Below are positions 7,950 through 16,630 of a stretch of 64,000 nucleotides of DNA, piece by piece. The position numbers were made by a program, and so were the translations under genes. The DNA comes from Mycolicibacterium parafortuitum. GTDB lineage: Bacteria > Actinomycetota > Actinomycetes > Mycobacteriales > Mycobacteriaceae. The notes beneath the pieces were generated by a model. That model made no database searches and was not told the origin of the DNA. It worked only from the letters and a program-made list of their open reading frames with translations. How positions within the stretch are numbered: position 1 is the stretch's first letter; each line of letters begins with the position of its first letter. The stretch spans positions 59,762-123,761 of the forward strand of contig NZ_MVID01000018.1 of assembly GCF_002086815.1 (NCBI RefSeq), written 5' to 3'.

Positions 7950-8831
7950 TCAGTCCCGCAGCGCCTCGATGATCGCGCTGAAGTCCAGTGCGGCGTGGGT
8001 CGGATCGGACTGGGCGAACTCCGCGTAGATCTCGGCGGCGTGGCTGCCCAGCGGCGCCTTCGATCCGGCGGACTCGACCGCGGCCATCGCCAGCCCCAGG
8101 TCCTTGTTCATCAGCGCCGTCGCGAAGCCCGGCTTGAAGCCGTTGTTGGCCGGGGAGGTCGGAACCGGGCCGGGCACAGGGCAGTTGGTGTGCACCGACC
8201 AGCAGTTGCCGGTCGCGCCGGTGATCACGTCGAACAGCGACTGCGCGGGCAGGCCCAGCTTCTCGGCGAGCACGAACGCCTCACCGATCGCGATCTGCTG
8301 CACGGCCAGCACCATGTTGTTGCACAACTTGGCCGCCTGCCCCGCACCCGAGGCGCCGCAGTGGATGATCTTGCCCGCCATCGGTTCCAGCACCGGCTTG
8401 GCCCGCTCGAAGGCTTCGTCATCGCCGCCGACCATGAACGCCAGCGTGCCCGCCGTCGCGCCCTTGATACCGCCGGAAACGGGCGCGTCGATCTGCGCGA
8501 GGCCCTTCTCGGCCGCCTGGCTGTGGATGGCGCGGGCATCGTCGACGGAGATCGTCGACGTGTCGATCAGCAGCGCGCCCGCCTTGGCGGCGGGCACCAC
8601 CTCGTCGTAGACGGCCTTGACGATGGTGCCGTTCGGCAGCGAGGTGATCACCACATCGGCATCCGCCACCGCGGCGGCAGCAGTGTCGAAGATATTCGCG
8701 CCCTTGGCCTTTGCCGCCTCTTTGAGCTCGGGTACCAGGTCGAAGGCGTGCACGGGGTGTCCGGCCGCAACCAGGTTCGCCGCCATCGGGCCGCCCATGT
8801 TGCCCAGGCCCAGGAACGCGATCGTCGTCAT
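7950..8831 (-). CDS. mmsB: 3-hydroxyisobutyrate dehydrogenase
   Basis: Oxidises 3-hydroxyisobutyrate to methylmalonate semialdehyde with NAD in valine breakdown. The Rossmann motif FLGLGNMGGPMA is at the N terminus, the substrate loop is DAPVSGG, and the catalytic Lys is in GQAAKLCNNM. The ATG at 8831 is preferred over the in-frame GTG at 8837 because AAGAAAGG lies 8 nt before it. 293 aa. It is the last gene of an mmsA-acyl-CoA dehydrogenase-mmsB operon, the same order as Rv0753c-Rv0752c-Rv0751c (recalled). Confidence 0.95.
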   Translation of the reverse strand: MTTIAFLGLGNMGGPMAANLVAAGHPVHAFDLVPELKEAAKAKGANIFDTAAAAVADADVVITSLPNGTIVKAVYDEVVPAAKAGALLIDTSTISVDDARAIHSQAAEKGLAQIDAPVSGGIKGATAGTLAFMVGGDDEAFERAKPVLEPMAGKIIHCGASGAGQAAKLCNNMVLAVQQIAIGEAFVLAEKLGLPAQSLFDVITGATGNCWSVHTNCPVPGPVPTSPANNGFKPGFATALMNKDLGLAMAAVESAGSKAPLGSHAAEIYAEFAQSDPTHAALDFSAIIEALRD

Positions 8832-8845
8832 CGACACAACCTTTC

Positions 8846-10021
8846 TTAGACGGCGGCTCGGGCCCGGGCCGCTTCGGCCCGGCCGATCACCACGCGCATG
8901 ATTTCATTGGTGCCTTCGAGGATCCGGTGAACGCGAAGATCGCGCAGGATCTTCTCCAGTCCGTACTCCTTGAGATACCCGTAGCCGCCGTGCAGCTGCA
9001 GCGCGGAATCGGCCACGTCGTAGCAGGCGTCGGTCACGTACAGCTTGGCCATCGCGCACAACTCGACCTTGCCGGGGTCGTCGGCATCGAGCGCGGATGC
9101 CGCCCGCCACAACATCATCCGGGACGTCTGCAGCGAGGTCGCCATATCGGCCAGCGTGAAGCGGATGGTCGGCTCGTCGAGCAGAGACCCGCCGAACGCC
9201 TCCCGGTCGCGCACATAGCCGGCCGCCTTCTCGTGCGCCGTGCGGGCACCGCCCAGCGAGCAGGCCGCGATGTTGATCCGCCCGCCGTTGAGGCCGTTCA
9301 TCGCGATGCCGAACCCGGTGCCCTCACCGTCGGCGCCGCCGAGCATCGCGTCGGCGGGCACGCGGACCTTCTCGAGGATCACCTGGGCGGTCGGCTGGGC
9401 GTTCCAGCCCATCTTCGCCTCGTTGGGGCCGAAACTCAGCCCGGGCGTGTCCTTTTCGACGATGAACGTGGAGATCCCGCGCGGGCCGTCGACCCCGGTG
9501 CGCGCCATCACCACGTAGACGTCGGAGGTTCCGGCGCCGGAGATGAACTGTTTGACCCCGTCGAGCACGTAGGAATCACCGTCGCGGACCGCCCGGGTGC
9601 GCAGCGCCGACGCGTCGGAGCCGGCACCCGGTTCGGTCAGGCAGTAGCTGGCGATGCTGTCCATCGACGCCAGCGACGGCACCCACTTCTTGCGCTGCTC
9701 GGGCGTGCCGTAGGTGTCGATCATCCACGCGCACATGTTGTGGATCGAGATGAACGACGCGATCGCCGGATCCGCGGCGGCCAGCTCCTCGAAGATGCGG
9801 ACCGCGTCGAGGCGGCGCAGTCCGCTGCCGCCGACCTCTTCGGAACAGTAGATCGCGCCCATGCCGAGCTCGGCGGCCTCCCGCAGTGCATCGACGGGGA
9901 AGTGCTTTTCGGCATCCCAGTCCAGGGCATGCGGGGCAAGGCGTTTGGCGGCGAACGCGGCAGCCGTCTCGGTGATGACGCGTTCGTCGCTGTTCAATCC
10001 GAACATGTCCAACTCGAACAC
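8846..10021 (-). CDS. fadE9: Acyl-CoA dehydrogenase, probably isobutyryl-CoA dehydrogenase (FadE9-like)
   Basis: Flavoprotein of 391 aa with the acyl-CoA dehydrogenase signatures SYCLTEPGAGSDASALRT and QLHGGYGYLKEYGLEKILRD, and the catalytic Glu of the ILEGTNEI loop near the C terminus. Its place between mmsA and mmsB points to the isobutyryl-CoA step of valine catabolism. This is a contextual inference, since substrate chain length cannot be read from the motifs. The GTG at 10021 lies 9 nt after the mmsA stop. An in-frame ATG at 10006 is an alternative. Confidence 0.92.
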   Translation of the reverse strand: MFELDMFGLNSDERVITETAAAFAAKRLAPHALDWDAEKHFPVDALREAAELGMGAIYCSEEVGGSGLRRLDAVRIFEELAAADPAIASFISIHNMCAWMIDTYGTPEQRKKWVPSLASMDSIASYCLTEPGAGSDASALRTRAVRDGDSYVLDGVKQFISGAGTSDVYVVMARTGVDGPRGISTFIVEKDTPGLSFGPNEAKMGWNAQPTAQVILEKVRVPADAMLGGADGEGTGFGIAMNGLNGGRINIAACSLGGARTAHEKAAGYVRDREAFGGSLLDEPTIRFTLADMATSLQTSRMMLWRAASALDADDPGKVELCAMAKLYVTDACYDVADSALQLHGGYGYLKEYGLEKILRDLRVHRILEGTNEIMRVVIGRAEAARARAAV

Positions 10022-10030
10022 CGAACCGCC

Positions 10031-11551
10031 CTACTTCATGGTCGGGATGACGAACTCGGCGCCATCCTTGATGCCCGACGGCCAGCGCTCGGTGACCGTC
10101 TTGACCTTGGTGTAGAACTGGATCGACGCCGGGCCGTGCTGGTTGAGGTCGCCGAATCCGGACCGCTTCCAGCCGCCGAAGGTGTGGTAGGCCACCGGAA
10201 CCGGGATCGGCACGTTCACGCCGACCATGCCGACCTGGACCTTGGACACGAAGTCGCGCGCGGCGTCACCGTCGCGGGTGAAGATCGCGACGCCGTTGCC
10301 GTACTCGTGCTCGGTCGGGAGCTTGAGGGCCTCGTCGTAATCCTTGGCGCGCACGATGCACAGCACCGGGCCGAAGATCTCGTCGGTGTAGATCGACATG
10401 TCGGTGGTGACGTGGTCGAACAGGGTGGGTCCGATGAAGTAGCCCTTCTCCAGGCTCTGGTCGTCGAACGTCAGCTCGTCGGTGGTGCGCTCGCGCCCGT
10501 CGACGACCAGCTCGGCGCCGGCCTCGACACCCGCGGCGATGTAGTCCTTGACCCGGTTCAGCGCGGCCTCGGTGACCAGCGGGCCGTAGTCGGCCTTCGG
10601 GTCCAGGCTGTGGCCGACACGGAGCTGATTGACCCGCTCGACCAGGCGGGCGCGCAGGCGGTTCGCGGTTTCCTCACCGACCGGCACCGCGACGCTGATC
10701 GCCATGCAGCGCTCGCCGGCGCTGCCGTACCCGGCGCCGATCAGCGCATCGACGGCCTGGTCGAGATCGGCGTCGGGCATGATGATCATGTGGTTCTTCG
10801 CGCCGCCGAAGCACTGTGAGCGCTTTCCGTGGGCAGCGGCGGTCGAGTAGATGTACTGCGCGATGTCGGAGCTTCCGACGAAGCCGACGGCCTGGATGTC
10901 GGGGTGGGTCAGGATCGCGTCGACGGCTTCCTTGTCGCCCTGCACGACCTGGAAGACGCCCGCGGGCAGTCCGGCCTCGAGGAACAGTTCGGCCAGGCGC
11001 AGCGGCACCGACGGGTCGCGCTCGGACGGCTTGAGGATGAATGCGTTACCGCAGGCCAGCGCCGGGCCGGCCTTCCACAGCGGGATCATCGCGGGGAAGT
11101 TGAACGGCGTGATGCCCGCGACGACGCCCAGCGGCTGGCGGATCGAGTAGACGTCGATGCCGGTGCCGGCGTTCTCGGTGAACTCACCCTTGAGCAGGTG
11201 CGGGATGCCGATCGCGAACTCGATGACCTCGATGCCGCGCTGGATGTCGCCCTTGGAGTCGGCGACGGTCTTGCCGTGCTCGATGGACAGCAGTTCGGCC
11301 AATTCCTCGATGTGATCGTTGACCAGCTGGATGAACTTCATGAACACGCGGCCGCGGCGCTGCGGGTTCCAGGCGGCCCATTCCTTCTGGGCTTCGACCG
11401 CGGAGGCGACCGCGGTGTCGACGTCGGCCGCGCTGGCGAGCAGGACCTCGGCCTGAACTTCGCCGGTGCTCGGGTTCAAGACGCCTGCGGTGCGGGTCGA
11501 CGCGAGCTCGCTGCGCTTTCCATCGATGAAATGAGGGATCCGTGTGGTCAT
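10031..11551 (-). CDS. mmsA: CoA-acylating methylmalonate-semialdehyde dehydrogenase
   Basis: 506-aa aldehyde dehydrogenase converting methylmalonate semialdehyde to propionyl-CoA in valine (and thymine) breakdown. Evidence is the MMSDH-specific GITPFNFPAMIPLWK, the catalytic Cys in SAGERCMAISVAV, and FGGWKRSGFGDLNQHG near the C terminus. It is the first gene of the operon mmsA-fadE9-mmsB. An 18-bp near-palindrome 23-40 nt upstream of the start is a likely operator. Confidence 0.96.
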   Translation of the reverse strand: MTTRIPHFIDGKRSELASTRTAGVLNPSTGEVQAEVLLASAADVDTAVASAVEAQKEWAAWNPQRRGRVFMKFIQLVNDHIEELAELLSIEHGKTVADSKGDIQRGIEVIEFAIGIPHLLKGEFTENAGTGIDVYSIRQPLGVVAGITPFNFPAMIPLWKAGPALACGNAFILKPSERDPSVPLRLAELFLEAGLPAGVFQVVQGDKEAVDAILTHPDIQAVGFVGSSDIAQYIYSTAAAHGKRSQCFGGAKNHMIIMPDADLDQAVDALIGAGYGSAGERCMAISVAVPVGEETANRLRARLVERVNQLRVGHSLDPKADYGPLVTEAALNRVKDYIAAGVEAGAELVVDGRERTTDELTFDDQSLEKGYFIGPTLFDHVTTDMSIYTDEIFGPVLCIVRAKDYDEALKLPTEHEYGNGVAIFTRDGDAARDFVSKVQVGMVGVNVPIPVPVAYHTFGGWKRSGFGDLNQHGPASIQFYTKVKTVTERWPSGIKDGAEFVIPTMK

Positions 11552-11573
11552 GACAAAGCCTTCCGAGCGTAGA

Positions 11574-11591
11574 TACTTGGATATCCTAGTA
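11574..11591 (-). promoter_or_regulatory. Candidate operator upstream of mmsA (18-bp near-palindrome)
   Basis: TACTTGGATATCCTAGTA is a palindrome apart from one mismatched pair, centred on GGATATCC. It lies 23-40 nt upstream of mmsA and between mmsA and the rmlB terminator. The form suits a dimeric GntR- or TetR-type regulator. No such regulator gene is adjacent. Confidence 0.5.
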
Positions 11592-11598
11592 ATGACCT

Positions 11599-11620
11599 AC
11601 AGCCCTCCGCAAGGGGCTGT
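11599..11620 (-). terminator. Hairpin between rmlB and mmsA, probable rmlB terminator
   Basis: ACAGCCC and GGGCTGT form a perfect 7-bp stem with an 8-nt loop, 11 nt past the rmlB stop on the minus strand. There is no strong U-tract, as is usual in mycobacteria. Confidence 0.5.
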
Positions 11621-11630
11621 GTGGCCGGGC

Positions 11631-12638
11631 TTACTGCTGCCGCGCCTCGTACGCCGTCTCGACGGCGTCCTTGATTGGGCCCCACCATGATTCGTTGTCG
11701 CGGTACCACTCGATGGTGGCGCGAAGCCCGGCCTCGAAATCGGCGTGGCCGGGTCGCCACCCGAGTTCGTCGCGCAGCGGGGTGGCGTCGATCGCGTACC
11801 GCAGGTCGTGGCCGGCGCGGTCGGTGACGTGGTCGAAGTCGTCGGGGGAGTGGCCCATCAACCGCAGGATCATCCGCATCACCGACAGGTTGTCGCGCTC
11901 GCCGTCGGCGCCGATCAGATAGGTGCGCCCGACCGCGCCGTCGGTCAGCACCCGCCACACCGCGCTGTTGTGGTCGTCGACGTGGATCCAGTCGCGCACG
12001 TTGGCGCCGGTGCCGTAGAGCTTCGGACGGCGCCCGGTCAGGATGTTGGTGATCTGGCGCGGGATGAACTTCTCCACATGCTGGAACGGCCCGTAGTTGT
12101 TCGAGCAGTTCGACAGCGTCGCCGCGACACCGTAGGAGCGCACCCATGCGCGGACCAGCATGTCCGAGGCGGCCTTGGTCGCCGAGTACGGGCTCGACGG
12201 GTTGTACGGCGTCGACTCGGTGAACCGGGCCGGCTCGTCGAGGGTCAGGTCGCCGTACACCTCGTCGGTCGAGACATGATGCAGGCGAACCGGTTTCGTC
12301 GCCGACCTGTGGCGGACGGCCTCCAGGATGGTGAACGTCCCGACCACGTTGGAGCGTACGAACGGCGCGGGATCGGCCAGCGCGTTGTCGACGTGCGTCT
12401 CGGCGGCGAAGTGCACCACGGCGTCGGATTCGGCGACGAGCGTGCCGACCACTCCGGCGTCGGTGATATCGCCTTCCACCAGCCGGATGTCGGCTTCCAC
12501 GTCGGCGAGCGACTCCCGGCTCCCGGCGTAGGTCAGCGAGTCCAGCACCGTCACGCGCACGTCGGGGCGCTCGCGCACCGTCGCGCGGACGAAGTTGGCG
12601 CCGATGAACCCGGCTCCGCCGGTGACCAGCAACCGCAT
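11631..12638 (-). CDS. rmlB: dTDP-glucose 4,6-dehydratase
   Basis: Short-chain extended dehydratase of 335 aa making dTDP-4-keto-6-deoxyglucose, an early step to dTDP-rhamnose for the cell-wall linker. Motifs: NAD-binding TGGAGFIGANFV at the N terminus, catalytic Thr-Asp-Glu in HHVSTDEVYGDL, and YxxxK in SPYSATKAASDM. The SNNYGPFQHVEKFIP stretch is typical of RmlB. The ATG at 12638 starts the Rossmann fold at residue 2. Upstream in-frame codons to 12662 add nothing recognisable. No rmlC or rmlD is adjacent. In M. tuberculosis rmlB is also near infA (recalled). Confidence 0.92.
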   Translation of the reverse strand: MRLLVTGGAGFIGANFVRATVRERPDVRVTVLDSLTYAGSRESLADVEADIRLVEGDITDAGVVGTLVAESDAVVHFAAETHVDNALADPAPFVRSNVVGTFTILEAVRHRSATKPVRLHHVSTDEVYGDLTLDEPARFTESTPYNPSSPYSATKAASDMLVRAWVRSYGVAATLSNCSNNYGPFQHVEKFIPRQITNILTGRRPKLYGTGANVRDWIHVDDHNSAVWRVLTDGAVGRTYLIGADGERDNLSVMRMILRLMGHSPDDFDHVTDRAGHDLRYAIDATPLRDELGWRPGHADFEAGLRATIEWYRDNESWWGPIKDAVETAYEARQQ

Positions 12639-12725
12639 GGACAGTGACCCTATCCAGACCATTCCGCTCTGGAATCCGGCGCCCTGTGGTCTGCTACCAG
12701 CACCCGGTAATAGAGAGGGATCGCC

Positions 12726-13436
12726 ATGCGCTCATCGACGACACTCAGCGTTCTCGCAGCGGCCGCACTGGCTGTCGCGCTGGCCGTGACCGGCTGCGGT
12801 TCCGGCGGCGAGAAACCTGCCGAGACCACGAGCGCGGCCACCGGGACGACCGAAACCCCTGAACCGACCGGGACCCCTGAACCGACCGGCACCGCGGCGA
12901 TGGACCGCCAGACGGTCGGGGAGTACCTCACCGCGGGCGGCGTCTCGCAGACCATCGTCAAGGCGAACGAGCCCGGTGTCCCGGTGGTGGACCTTCCGAT
13001 GCCCGACGGCTGGGAGTCGATCCCCGAGAGCGACCTGCCGCAGGACGCCTACGGGGCGATCGCGTTGTCGGCGGCCAAGGACTCCCCGAACCCGCCGGTG
13101 ATCATCGCCAGGATGGCGCGACTGGACGGCGGCACCTTCGAGGTCGCCAAGATCCTCGAACTGTCGCCGAACGCGGTCACCCGGCTGGCGGGCTGGGACG
13201 GCCCGACCACCGGGACCCCGAGCGAACTCGACGGCAGCGCGGCGGTCGACATCGCCGGCAACGCGACCATCGACGACGCGCCCGGTTTCGTGGCCCGAAA
13301 GTCCGTGGTGATCGAAGGCCCGCAGAACATCTACATCCTCGCCCTCGACGCGCAGGGCCCGGCCGATCAGGCGCCCGCGATGCTCGAGGCGATGGGCGTG
13401 ATCGACGACGGGACCACGATCAATCCCGCGCCGTGA
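12726..13436 (+). CDS. LpqN/LpqT-like lipoprotein
   Basis: 236-aa secreted lipoprotein. A signal peptide of about 23 residues ends in the lipobox VTGC with the lipidated C24. A Thr/Pro linker follows with a duplicated EPTGTP unit. The body (about residues 60-236) begins VGEYLTAGGVSQTIV and contains DLPMPDGWESIP, the pattern of the mycobacterial Probable lipoprotein LpqN family, which has no established enzyme activity. It stands alone between the divergent rmlB and the convergent LLM gene, one nt from the latter's end. Confidence 0.83.
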   Translation: MRSSTTLSVLAAAALAVALAVTGCGSGGEKPAETTSAATGTTETPEPTGTPEPTGTAAMDRQTVGEYLTAGGVSQTIVKANEPGVPVVDLPMPDGWESIPESDLPQDAYGAIALSAAKDSPNPPVIIARMARLDGGTFEVAKILELSPNAVTRLAGWDGPTTGTPSELDGSAAVDIAGNATIDDAPGFVARKSVVIEGPQNIYILALDAQGPADQAPAMLEAMGVIDDGTTINPAP

Positions 13437-13437
13437 A

Positions 13438-14328
13438 TCAACCCCGCGCCGTGAGCCCCAGCGGTCCGGCGAGTTCCTCCAGCGTCGACAACAGTTCGTC
13501 GCTGCCGCCGAGCACCTGGATCGCGACGTGGTCGGCACCGGCCGCCAGGTGTTCGGACAGTCGCTCGGCGATCTCGTCCGGCGTGCCGTGCGCGACCACC
13601 GCGTCGATGAACCGGTCGCTGCCCGGCCGGGTCAGGTCTTCGTCGGTGAAGCCGAGCCGCTTCCAGTTGTTCACGTAGTTCGACAGCCCGAGGTAGAAGT
13701 CGACCGTCTCACGGCCGATCTCGCGCGCTCTGTCGGCATCGTTGGTCAGCACCACCTTGTGCTCGGGTGCGATCAGCACGGTGGGGCCGAGGAGCTCGCG
13801 GGCCTGGCCGGTGTGCACCGGCGTGGTCAGGTACGGATGCGCGCCGGCACTGCGCTGCGCGGCGAGCTTGAGCACCTTGGGCCCGAGCGCGGCGATCACC
13901 ATCCGGCTGGTCGGCACCTTCGCCGCGTCCAGCGCGTCCAGATAGTCGACGAGCGCCTGGTACGGCTTGGTGTACTCCTGGGTGTGCTCGGGGTGGCCCA
14001 CCCCGATGCCGAGCAGGAACCGGCCGGGGAACGCCTTCTCGATGCGGTGGTAGGACTTGGCCACCTCGCCCGCGTCGGCCGTCCAGATGTTCACGATGCC
14101 GGTGGCGACCTGCAGTGTGTCGGTCTTCTCCAGGATCGGTTCGACGAAGGCCAGCTCAGCGGCCGGGGACGCTCCGACCCAGACCGTGCCGTACCCGAGC
14201 TTCTCGATCTCGACGGCCTGTTCGGGTGACACCGGCTGGCCGGTCCACACCCCGAACCGCCCGAGCGCGGGCTTCAGCGACGGGCCGTCGGTTTCGGTTG
14301 CGGGGTCGGTCGTTGCGGTGTCGGACAT
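13438..14328 (-). CDS. LLM-class F420-dependent oxidoreductase (paralogue A)
   Basis: 296-aa luciferase-like monooxygenase fold (TIM barrel). Diagnostic stretches are LGYGTVWVGASPAAEL, VATGIVNIW, GRFLLGIGVGHPE and APEHKVVLT. In mycobacteria proteins with these motifs usually bind coenzyme F420. The substrate is unknown. The next gene upstream in the operon is a close paralogue. An extra N-terminal Thr/Glu-rich segment of about 17 residues is not in the paralogue. AAGGAGCA precedes the ATG at 14328. Confidence 0.88.
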   Translation of the reverse strand: MSDTATTDPATETDGPSLKPALGRFGVWTGQPVSPEQAVEIEKLGYGTVWVGASPAAELAFVEPILEKTDTLQVATGIVNIWTADAGEVAKSYHRIEKAFPGRFLLGIGVGHPEHTQEYTKPYQALVDYLDALDAAKVPTSRMVIAALGPKVLKLAAQRSAGAHPYLTTPVHTGQARELLGPTVLIAPEHKVVLTNDADRAREIGRETVDFYLGLSNYVNNWKRLGFTDEDLTRPGSDRFIDAVVAHGTPDEIAERLSEHLAAGADHVAIQVLGGSDELLSTLEELAGPLGLTARG

Positions 14329-14337
14329 CGTTGCTCC

Positions 14338-15177
14338 TTATCCGTTCAGTCCCAGCGGACCGGCGAGTTCGGCCAGCGCAGGAACCAGCTTGTCGGGTCC
14401 GGTCAGCACCTGTACGGGTACATGGTCGGCGCCGGCGTCGAGATGTTCTCGCAGCCGCGCGGCGATCTGGTCGGTGGTGCCGTAGGCGACCACGGCGTCC
14501 ACCAGTCGGTCACTACCCGGTTTCGCGATGTCTTGATCACTGAATCCGAGACGTTTCCAGCTGTTCAGGTAGTTGGCCAGGTTCAGGTAGATGTCGAGCG
14601 CTGTGCGGCCGACCTCGCGGGCCTGATCGGCGTCGGTTGTGAGCACCACCTTGTGTTCGGGTGCCAGGAACGCTTCCGGCCCGATCAGTTCGCGCGCCCA
14701 GGCGGTGTGCTCCGGTGTGGTCAGGTACGGGTGCGCGCCGGCGGCCCGCTGCGCCGACAGCTTGAGCACCTTGGGGCCCAACGCGGCGACGACGCGCCGT
14801 CCGCGGGGCACGCCGTACTCGTCGAGCTTGTCGAGGTACTCGGTGAGTGCATCGATCGGCTTGCGGTACTGCTGGTGCGCCTCGGGATGGCCGACGCCGA
14901 TGCCGAGCAGGAACCGGCCTGGGTGGGCGGTCTCGATGCGGTGGAACGATTCGGCGACCGGACCCGCCGCGGCGGTCCAGATGTTCACGATGCCGGTGGC
15001 CACCTTCAGGGTGGTGGTGGCCGCCAGGATGGGCTCGACCCAGTCGAGTTCGGCGGGCGGGGAGCCGCCGACCCAGACTGCGCCGTACCCCAGCGCCTCG
15101 ATCTGCGCGGCCTGCTCGGGGGTGACCCTGCGCCCGAAGGACCCGAACCGGCCGAGGTCCGGTTTCACGTCACTCAC
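14338..15177 (-). CDS. LLM-class F420-dependent oxidoreductase (paralogue B)
   Basis: 279-aa tandem paralogue of the downstream gene. Shared blocks include GYGAVWVGGSPPAEL, VATGIVNIWTA, GRFLLGIGVGHPE, ALGPKVLKLSAQRAAG and LAGPLGL at the C terminus. The GTG at 15177 overlaps the end of the upstream histidine kinase by 8 nt, so it belongs to the kinase/thioredoxin-reductase operon. A third homologue, Rv3463, lies beside infA in M. tuberculosis (recalled). The substrate is unknown. Confidence 0.88.
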   Translation of the reverse strand: MSDVKPDLGRFGSFGRRVTPEQAAQIEALGYGAVWVGGSPPAELDWVEPILAATTTLKVATGIVNIWTAAAGPVAESFHRIETAHPGRFLLGIGVGHPEAHQQYRKPIDALTEYLDKLDEYGVPRGRRVVAALGPKVLKLSAQRAAGAHPYLTTPEHTAWARELIGPEAFLAPEHKVVLTTDADQAREVGRTALDIYLNLANYLNSWKRLGFSDQDIAKPGSDRLVDAVVAYGTTDQIAARLREHLDAGADHVPVQVLTGPDKLVPALAELAGPLGLNG

Positions 15178-16630
15178 CCGACGGCGCTTCCGGGGCGGGT
15201 GCCGCCAGCGGCAGGCAGACGACGAAGCGGGTGTCGCCCGGTTGCGACTGCACGGTCAGGTTGCCCTTGTGCTTCTCGACGACGATGCGCCACGCGAGGT
15301 CCAGGCCCAGCCCGGTGCCCTCGCCGACGGGTTTGGTGGTGAAGAACGGTGTGAAGATGCGGTCCTGGATGTCCTCGGGGATGCCGGGCCCGTCGTCGCA
15401 GATCTCCACCCGGATCATGTCCTCGTTCTCGCGCATGGTGCGGATGGTCAAGGTACCCACGCCGTTCATCGCCTGGATCGCGTTGTCGATGAGGTTGGTC
15501 CACACCTGGTTGAGATCGCCTGGGTAACAGAGCAATTCAGGCAGAGTCTTGTCCTTGTCCCACACCAGGTCGACCTTGTCCCTGCCCAGTTTGTCGCCGA
15601 AGATCGTCTTGACCGTGCTGAACAACAACTCGTGGACGTTGACCTTCTGGTATTCGGCGCGGTCCATCTGCGAGTACTGCTTGGCGCCGGCCAGCAGCGC
15701 CGAGATCCGCTTGCTGGCCTCGGCGATCTGGTTCATCAGCAGCTCGTTGTCGATGGTGTACTTCAGCCAGCCGATCGCGCCGGGCAGCGTCGCCGAGCAG
15801 TCCACATCGTCGATCGAGGCCTCGACCCGCTCGAGCCAGTCCACGTCGAGACCGGCCTCCACGAACGACGGCGCGTAGTCCCACGCCGCCGAGATCCCGT
15901 GCGCTTCCAGCCAGTCGCCGATCTGATCCTCCCGGTCGGCGGTCTCCAGCGCGGTCAGATCCTGGGTCTTCGATTTGGCCACCTGCTCGGCGACCTCGTC
16001 CTGGATGCTGACCAGCACCCGCAGCGCCTCCGGGGTGAACTTCCCGTCGGCGAGCATCGCGAGCTTGTGGCGCATCTTTCCGACACCCTCGCGCAGGTCG
16101 GCGACCGCGCGGGCGGTCGCCCCGGCCGGGTTGTTGAGCTGGTGGGTCAGGCCCGCCGACAGCTGGCCGAGGGCGAGCAGCTTCTCCCGGGTGTCGATGA
16201 TCTGGCGCTGCCGCATGCCACCGACCATGTGGCCCTCCAGCAGGTGCACCGCCATCGGGAACTCGGTCTGCATGAACTGCGCGAACGCCGCGGCGTCCAG
16301 CACGAAGAACCGGGACGGCCGGGTCACCCGCACCGACGCCTGATAGGTCTTGTCCTCGCCGGGCACGTAGGCCGACCAGGCCCCGCAGTACACGCCGCGT
16401 TGCGATGTCCGGTTGGTCTCCAGGTCGACGCCACCGGAGCGTTTCGACATCACCAACTCGCCGTCGAGCATCACATAGAAGCAGGTGGCGGGGTCGCCCT
16501 CGGTACATATGGGCCCCGGTTCGAACGTCGCGATGTGCCCGTTGGCGCACAGTGTGTCCAGCTGCTCGTCAGTCAGGCTTTCGAACAGGAACAGGGTGCG
16601 CAGTTCCTCGGGCACACATTTATCACCCAT
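15170..16630 (-). CDS. Cyclic-nucleotide-domain sensor histidine kinase 1 (H-box with Q in place of E)
   Basis: 486-aa soluble kinase. A CRP-type cNMP-binding domain (about residues 10-135) includes TEGDPATCFYVMLDGE. The phospho-acceptor is H163 in GLTHQLNNPAG. The position after H, normally E or D and important for phosphotransfer, is Q164 here. The HATPase_c domain is complete: N-box NQVWTNLIDNAIQAM, G1 DDGPGIPE, F-box FTPFFTTKP, G2 GTGLGLDLAWRIV. No PBC-type Arg signature could be confirmed, so cAMP binding is uncertain. It overlaps the next kinase upstream and the LLM gene downstream by 8 nt each, indicating tight coupling. Confidence 0.88.
   Translation of the reverse strand: MGDKCVPEELRTLFLFESLTDEQLDTLCANGHIATFEPGPICTEGDPATCFYVMLDGELVMSKRSGGVDLETNRTSQRGVYCGAWSAYVPGEDKTYQASVRVTRPSRFFVLDAAAFAQFMQTEFPMAVHLLEGHMVGGMRQRQIIDTREKLLALGQLSAGLTHQLNNPAGATARAVADLREGVGKMRHKLAMLADGKFTPEALRVLVSIQDEVAEQVAKSKTQDLTALETADREDQIGDWLEAHGISAAWDYAPSFVEAGLDVDWLERVEASIDDVDCSATLPGAIGWLKYTIDNELLMNQIAEASKRISALLAGAKQYSQMDRAEYQKVNVHELLFSTVKTIFGDKLGRDKVDLVWDKDKTLPELLCYPGDLNQVWTNLIDNAIQAMNGVGTLTIRTMRENEDMIRVEICDDGPGIPEDIQDRIFTPFFTTKPVGEGTGLGLDLAWRIVVEKHKGNLTVQSQPGDTRFVVCLPLAAPAPEAPSGE

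Noticed and set aside
8927..10819. A 630-codon plus-strand frame antisense to fadE9 and mmsA
   Set aside because: Antisense shadow; composition dominated by Asp/Arg/Gly/Val, with no domain.
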